From an uncultured Fretibacterium sp. (lineage in GTDB: Bacteria; Synergistota; Synergistia; Synergistales; Aminobacteriaceae): a DNA stretch of 18,225 nt. Position 1 is the stretch's first letter; each line of letters opens with the position of its first letter. Below, one piece after another: positions 14,153-18,225 of this stretch. The stretch is from assembly GCA_937892105.1 (NCBI GenBank), contig CALAUZ010000392.1, forward strand, positions 1 to 18,225, given 5' to 3'. A program made the position numbers and the translations under genes. The notes beneath the pieces were generated by a model. It did no database searches and had not been told where the DNA came from. It saw only the letters and a program-made list of their open reading frames with translations.

Positions 14153-15070
14153 ATGTTCAGGAAGGCTGAAAGAAGAAAAGCCAAATTACGTCTCGCCATC
14201 ACTGGCCCCGCTGGTTCAGGGAAAACTTATGGCGCACTGCTCTTAGCTCAGGGATTAGGCGGAAAGATTGCCTTGATTGACACTGAAAACGGCTCTGGAG
14301 ACCTTTATGCTGATTTCTGCGATTATGACGTTCAAACCCTCACAGCTCCCTACTCCGTCCAGAAATATCTCGCAGCGATACATGAGGCTGAAGAAGCAGA
14401 TTATGACGTTCTCATCATTGACAGTTTAAGCCATGCCTGGAGCGGTGAAGGCGGACTGTTGGACGTTCATAACCAGATAACTCAGAGCATGAAGAGCGGT
14501 AACAGTTATGTAGCGTGGGGAAAAGTTACCCCATGGCATAACAGGCTCATTGAAACTATGTTGAGTTCCCGCTGCCACATTATCGCAACAATGAGAACTA
14601 AGACCGATTACGCAATATCACAGGGCGACAAAGGCAGAATAGAAGTACAGAAAGTAGGTCTCGCACCAGTACAACGGGACGGAATGGATTACGAGTTCAC
14701 CATAGTTTTCGATCTGAGCATGGAACATACTGTAACGGTCTCGAAGGACAGAACCAGCTTGTTCGACCGCCAGATATTCACGATAAGCCAGGATACAGGC
14801 AAAACTTTGCGGAAATGGCTTGAATCCGGTGCAGACGTACCGCCTGACGCTCAGGACATCAGGAACACAATCAACAGGCTTTATCGCGGTTACATGGACT
14901 TGTTCGGGCAGGATACAGGGGCTGCACAGGCGGCAATGCAGAGGGTTACGGGAGGACGTGCCTCTAAGGACTGGACTGACGAGGATATGAGAAGCCTTAC
15001 GGAAGACCTTGCAATAAGAATGCAGAAGAAAGGTGTTATGGACGGTTCAGAAGTCTCAGTCTCAATGTAA
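14153..15070 (+). CDS. Phage-type AAA_24 family ATPase (Sak4-like)
   Basis: The 305-residue protein opens with FRKAERRKAKLRLAITGPAG and has a Walker A loop GPAGSGKT (18-25), a Walker B strand VLIIDSL (86-92) followed by SHAWSGEGG, and a sensor-like IIATMRTKTDY. The VGLAPVQRDGMDYEFT segment is typical of the AAA_24 phage nucleotide-binding family. Relatives in phages are RecA-like recombination ATPases that work with a single-strand binding protein. AGGAGG at 14136-14141 precedes the ATG by 11 nt. The C-terminal 80 residues are probably helical and of unknown role. No other phage gene is nearby, so it is either a prophage leftover or a domesticated gene. Confidence 0.8.
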   Translation: MFRKAERRKAKLRLAITGPAGSGKTYGALLLAQGLGGKIALIDTENGSGDLYADFCDYDVQTLTAPYSVQKYLAAIHEAEEADYDVLIIDSLSHAWSGEGGLLDVHNQITQSMKSGNSYVAWGKVTPWHNRLIETMLSSRCHIIATMRTKTDYAISQGDKGRIEVQKVGLAPVQRDGMDYEFTIVFDLSMEHTVTVSKDRTSLFDRQIFTISQDTGKTLRKWLESGADVPPDAQDIRNTINRLYRGYMDLFGQDTGAAQAAMQRVTGGRASKDWTDEDMRSLTEDLAIRMQKKGVMDGSEVSVSM

Positions 15071-15071
15071 A

Positions 15072-15104
15072 CGAAAAGGGCGGGAATAATTACTGTTCCT
15101 GCCC
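15072..15104 (-). terminator. Terminator between convergent AAA_24 gene and secreted-protein gene
   Basis: GGGCAGGAA (15104-15096) pairs with TTCCCGCCC (15086-15078) on the minus strand, with one internal mismatch, followed by TTTTCGTTT. The stem may also slow plus-strand transcripts. Confidence 0.6.
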
Positions 15105-15117
15105 CGTAAGTTTCAGG

Positions 15118-15756
15118 CTAGTATGGATTGCTCTCTGCTTCCTGCCTGTATTGCTTGTATATATCGTCTATTGCCTTCACGGGGTCTCCAGTGCGTGAAG
15201 TTATCGCAGGGTCATGGCCGCTCTCACTTCCGCGCTTAACCTTCAGCAATACATAGCAATACTCGGTATCACCTTCAGCGTCCTCATCAGTCAAATCCTT
15301 CTGCATGAACTCAAGGTAATAGTCCTCAGATTGTGATGACAGTTTTACGGTTACGGGGTATTTCCTGCTGTCCTCCTCAGAATTTACCTCGACAAGTTCG
15401 CCTTTAGCGTCAAACAGCCTCACGGAATACACGTTATCCCCTCCCCAATCGCTGAGGGTTATAGTGTCGTTCTGTGCCGTAATCTCCACTGGGTCATGAG
15501 GGTTAAGCAGGCTGTTCTCACGGGTTGGAATGTTGCCGCGCCTTATGGGAAGGGTTGAGCGTATGTGTGTAAGTATGGTGATGTCGGGCAGCGGTGAACC
15601 GTCAGTATTTGTGCCGTCATTCGCACTGACATATACAGCATCATTGCCTCCCATGATTTCTGAGGCGTTCTCGATGGCGGCGTAAGGCGGGATACTGTCC
15701 GCAAAACATGAACTTGCTGACGCAATAATAATAATGGCGCATAAAACTTTCTTCAT
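15118..15756 (-). CDS. Secreted or lipid-anchored protein of unknown function
   Basis: The 212-residue product starts with a signal peptide, MKKVLCAIIIIASASSCFAD. It could be cleaved after CFA by signal peptidase I, or at ASSC as a weak lipobox. The start at 15756 is favoured over 15768, which sits only 1 nt from the AGGAGG RBS; the chosen start has a spacing of 13 nt. The mature part is acidic and contains a predicted beta-rich middle (ITLSDWGGDNVYSVRLFDAK; YPVTVKLSSQSEDYYLEFMQ), perhaps an Ig-like or jelly-roll domain. I do not recognise the family. It lies just after the J-domain gene, 21 bp away in the same direction, so the two may be co-transcribed. Confidence 0.75.
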   Translation of the reverse strand: MKKVLCAIIIIASASSCFADSIPPYAAIENASEIMGGNDAVYVSANDGTNTDGSPLPDITILTHIRSTLPIRRGNIPTRENSLLNPHDPVEITAQNDTITLSDWGGDNVYSVRLFDAKGELVEVNSEEDSRKYPVTVKLSSQSEDYYLEFMQKDLTDEDAEGDTEYCYVLLKVKRGSESGHDPAITSRTGDPVKAIDDIYKQYRQEAESNPY

Positions 15757-15777
15757 AATCGTAATCATTCCTCCTGA

Positions 15778-16623
15778 CTATAATAACTTCCTAGACCATG
15801 CACGAACTGCGGCAACAGGGTGGTTTCCAAGTTCCGCCAACCTCTTTCTGTGCTGCGAGGCCGAACGCGGGAAATTCGCTGTCATTGCACCCAGAACAGG
15901 CACCAGTATACGCGCGTCATCTGAAGCGAGAAGACTGCGTAATATTCCGGCATTCATGGTTTTTCCGGCTGGCCAGCGTCTCAGAATTACGGCGGCATTC
16001 TCAGGCGAAACGTGAAGGAGCATTCCCTCCATGACATCAGCGTCCGAACCTATGAGGCTTATGATTAATCCTGTTGGGAAGTTTGCGGCATTGCTTGCTG
16101 TATCCAACGCTATGAGTTTCCTTGTCGTTGCGTCAAATGGAAGTGCGCCGGCAATGTCAGCAGTTGTCGTATCAATCTCGGGCCGCTTTAGTATTTCCGT
16201 AAGAGCCTTGCGGAACTCCACCTTGTTCACGAATTGTGCGGAATGTTTTAACGCGGCGTTAATGACTTTTGGCTTTCGGGATTTCATTCGCAGTATTACT
16301 TCCCTCAAGTCGGAATCATCGCCCCTTCGGTTGAAGCAGTAATCTTTGAAGTATGCCTCATATTTCGCGAGTATTCCGTCAATCTTCGCGGTATATTCTG
16401 CCCTTTCTGCGTCTTCCCTGCGTTTTTCTTCAGCCTTCTGTATTCTCAGCTTCTCATGGGCAGGAATATTCTGCGTTAAAGCCTCTAGTTCTTCAGGCGC
16501 AACATTCTTCAGGAATGTGTAAGCTCCCGTAACCTGCTGAAACCTGTAATTGCTCTTCTGCCCCGTAACATCAGGGTGAAGTTCGCGTGCTAACTTTCTG
16601 AACGCCGAATGTATATCGTCCAT
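15778..16623 (-). CDS. J-domain (DnaJ-like) protein with HEAT-like C-terminal region
   Basis: The first 50 residues hold the J-domain core with the HPD motif at 16-18 (FRKLARELHPDVTG) and a following helix (RFQQVTGAYTFLKN). A charged helical linker follows (about 50-95, KAEEKRREDAERAEY), then about 180 residues of helical, HEAT/ARM-like sequence ending NHPVAAVRAWSRKLL. J-proteins recruit Hsp70 (DnaK) and stimulate its ATPase. The ATG at 16623 is the first canonical start and has GGAG 5 nt before it, but it removes J-domain helix I. That helix is encoded in frame upstream (AEIITSLHTLGLDAGAT) without any ATG, GTG or TTG before a stop. The real start may thus be a rare codon near 16683. The client protein is unknown. 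Confidence 0.78.
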   Translation of the reverse strand: MDDIHSAFRKLARELHPDVTGQKSNYRFQQVTGAYTFLKNVAPEELEALTQNIPAHEKLRIQKAEEKRREDAERAEYTAKIDGILAKYEAYFKDYCFNRRGDDSDLREVILRMKSRKPKVINAALKHSAQFVNKVEFRKALTEILKRPEIDTTTADIAGALPFDATTRKLIALDTASNAANFPTGLIISLIGSDADVMEGMLLHVSPENAAVILRRWPAGKTMNAGILRSLLASDDARILVPVLGAMTANFPRSASQHRKRLAELGNHPVAAVRAWSRKLL

Positions 16624-16777
16624 AGTTGCTCCTGCGTCAAGACCAAGAGTGTGAAGGCTGGTTATTATTTCTGCGTTGTCTATGCGGTACGCCCCCTTTC
16701 ATGAAATTTCACGGATTGCCAAAAGATTATGTGCATGTCATTATTCTAATATATATCTGTCAGGAGGTAAAAATATT

Positions 16778-17425
16778 TTGACAGCGGCAATCGCATTAGT
16801 TTTAGCCTTAGTAGTATCAATAACGATAAATGTTATGCTTGTTTTGCGCAAGAAGGCGGCGCAGAACAGATCGGTGCGCACGACGATATTATCCGGCATT
16901 CGGAACGTAAGCGAACTTGCAACAATACGTGAACGCTTCCAGTCAATCGTATCTTTCTCTGACGGTATCAAGATACCCGGTCTTAACATGAATGTTCCTG
17001 GAACAACGCGGAAGTTCATGCTGAAGTATTACGGTACGATAGTATGCGGTTGTGATTTGTCGCAGGCAAAAGTGTCGGAGAGGTTTGATGTGAACAGGGT
17101 GCGGATTACTCTGCCTCATAGCAAGATACTGGACATATACGCAGATGTTCACAGCTTCGAGGTATACGACCAGAGCGCGGGTATATTCACGAGTGTTAAG
17201 CTGGAGGATCAGAACAGGGAAGTGAACGCAGACCTTGAGAAGGTGAGAGTTCATGAGCTGGAGAACGGGATACTTGCACATTCCGATGACAACGTGAGGA
17301 AGATACTATGCTCAGTTGTGGCATCGACTGGAATGGAAGCCGAGATAATCTTCACGGATAATGATGTGCCTGAACTTTCCGGGAATGTATCTGCACTTCA
17401 GCTTGAGGCGGTAACTGCAGAATAA
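16778..17425 (+). CDS. DUF4230 family membrane-anchored protein
   Basis: This is a 215-residue protein with one N-terminal membrane helix (AAIALVLALVVSITINVMLV), probably exposing the rest outside the cytoplasm. The body matches the DUF4230 pattern: SELATIRERFQSIVSF near 47, YYGTIVCGCDLSQ, then ITLPHSKILDIYADVHSFEV and VHELENGILAHSDDNVRKIL. The function of the family is not known. The TTG at 16778 is chosen because AGGAGG at 16762-16767 is 10 nt upstream and it places the membrane helix at the N-terminus; the longer frame from 16676 has no RBS. It is divergent from the J-domain gene. Confidence 0.82.
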   Translation: MTAAIALVLALVVSITINVMLVLRKKAAQNRSVRTTILSGIRNVSELATIRERFQSIVSFSDGIKIPGLNMNVPGTTRKFMLKYYGTIVCGCDLSQAKVSERFDVNRVRITLPHSKILDIYADVHSFEVYDQSAGIFTSVKLEDQNREVNADLEKVRVHELENGILAHSDDNVRKILCSVVASTGMEAEIIFTDNDVPELSGNVSALQLEAVTAE

Positions 17426-17439
17426 CCGGAAAAAGAAAA

Positions 17440-17464
17440 TCCCCTGTCTAGAAATGGCGGGGGA
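17440..17464. terminator. Hairpin, possible terminator after the DUF4230 gene
   Basis: TCCCCTGTC (17440-17448) pairs with GGCGGGGGA (17456-17464) around a 7-nt loop. There is no T tract on the plus side; on the minus side TTTTCTTTTT follows, but with two mismatches in the stem. The direction is uncertain. Confidence 0.4.
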
Positions 17465-17650
17465 ATAAATCTACCTCCGTATCTCACATAGAGAATTTGC
17501 AAGGCTTTCTCTTCAGTTTTACATAGTTTTGTGGACAGGCTCCAATATTAACATTAACGTCAGAAATTTTCGTGCTAATTACGCTATAATACAATCATTC
17601 AGTTTTTAACAATCACAATTCATTCTATTGAGGGGAGTGTTTGTATCACG

Positions 17651-18085
17651 ATGAACCTGCCTACATTCTTAGGGGGAGTACATCCTCCTGAAGGCAAAGC
17701 TCTCACGGAGAATAAGGCCATCGAAATTTTACGGCCCGAAGATTCACGAGAGGTCATTTATCCGTTATCACAACACATAGGCGCACCCTGTTCACCTGTC
17801 GCAGCTAAAGGTGATAGGGTTCTTGTAGGTCAAAAAATTGCAGACACTGAAGCGTTCGTATCAGCTCCAATTTTTTCAGGTGTATCCGGGGTCGTGAAAG
17901 AAATTGCACCAAGAATGACGATTGCAGGAAGCGTTGACCCGTGCATAATCATCGAAAGCGACGGAAAAGACATGATCGATCTCCCGGATCTGATCTGCGA
18001 GGTTTTCGGCAATCTCATTGGTAACATTCGCAATCATGATATCTTCCGAGGCGTAGGTGACAAAATTATCCTCCATGATGGTTAA
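17651..18085 (+). pseudogene. rnfC: rnfC 5' part, truncated at a junction near 17970
   Basis: Residues 1 to about 107 match the N-terminus of RnfC, the NADH-binding subunit of the Rnf ion-pumping ferredoxin:NAD oxidoreductase: TFLGGVHPPEGKALTENKAI, YPLSQHIGAPCSPVAAKGD, KIADTEAFVSAPIFSGVSG and IIIESDGKD. A full RnfC has about 430-450 residues, including NADH/FMN-binding and two 4Fe-4S segments; none of these follow. After about base 17970 the frame reads through sequence that belongs to a minus-strand transporter gene and stops at 18085. AGGGGAG at 17631-17637 precedes the ATG by 13 nt, and TATAAT lies at 17585-17590. The gene start is genuine. Whether the break is biological or an assembly join cannot be told from sequence alone. 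Confidence 0.8.
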
Positions 18086-18225
18086 GCCACGCCTTGTTTC
18101 GGTATCAGCGGCCAGAAAGGCCGTCAGATCTGAATTAACCTTTACTTTGCCTATGGAAAGCACACAGTAGACGGCAGCACCTAAAAAGAGCAGAATAATC
18201 ACAAACCGCCAGCGTATAATGCCTG
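17948..18225 (-). pseudogene. MMPL/RND-family transporter N-terminal part, truncated at the same junction
   Basis: Read on the minus strand from the window edge, the frame is open with a first membrane segment (RWRFVIILLFLGAAVYCVLS), then KVNSDLTAFLAADTETRRGL and an ITYASEDIM-like region of the extracytoplasmic domain, typical of RND superfamily MMPL/HpnN-like transporters. The start codon lies beyond the right edge. Similarity ends near FSVAFDD (about 17948-17968). The frame then runs through rnfC antisense and stops at 17876. Such proteins are normally over 700 residues with two six-helix bundles, so this is only the front. Confidence 0.7.

Overview
This 18.2 kb window looks like a chromosomal piece of an anaerobic bacterium with moderate GC. 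A radical-SAM peptide system, an RnfC fragment and a MEP-pathway gene (ispG) all fit an anaerobe. TTG starts seem common, and several promoters look like extended -10 types. My best guess is Synergistota or a Clostridia-like gut or rumen lineage. This is inference from gene style only, because no rRNA or other strong phylogenetic marker is present.

Left end (1-1300): a minus-strand gene resembling TROVE/Ro60 proteins is interrupted by an in-frame TGA and runs off the window. It is followed by a gene-free stretch that carries a promoter-like sequence and a strong plus-strand terminator, which together suggest an unannotated small RNA of about 280 nt. Next comes a small Xre-type regulator on the minus strand with its own terminator.

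Region 1500-5300 is the most distinctive part. A 39-residue Cys-containing peptide is followed by a PqqD-like/radical-SAM/SPASM maturase, an amidohydrolase-2 family hydrolase and a MalY/PatB-type PLP C-S lyase. All are on the plus strand, close together, each with an RBS or translational coupling. This looks like a ribosomally made, post-translationally modified peptide (RiPP) cassette with an unusual tailoring pair. A hairpin masks the maturase RBS.

Region 5300-12450 is mostly housekeeping: rseP-ispG, which ends in a terminator facing a convergent hexapeptide-repeat acetyltransferase; a GntP-family permease; then an overlapping operon of a phosphomanno/phosphoglucomutase, trmB (with a C-terminal extension) and rsmD.

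Region 12600-18225 is mixed. It holds a secreted protein made of two duplicated helical+SH3-like units and broken by a +1 frameshift in a CCCC run; tRNA-Glu and tRNA-Lys with a clear promoter; a phage-type AAA_24 ATPase; a small secreted protein; a J-domain protein whose helix I lies upstream of its first canonical start; and a DUF4230 protein. At the right end, the 5' part of rnfC (plus strand) runs into the 5' part of an MMPL/RND transporter gene (minus strand). Both are cut at the same place, so this is either a real rearrangement or an assembly chimera.
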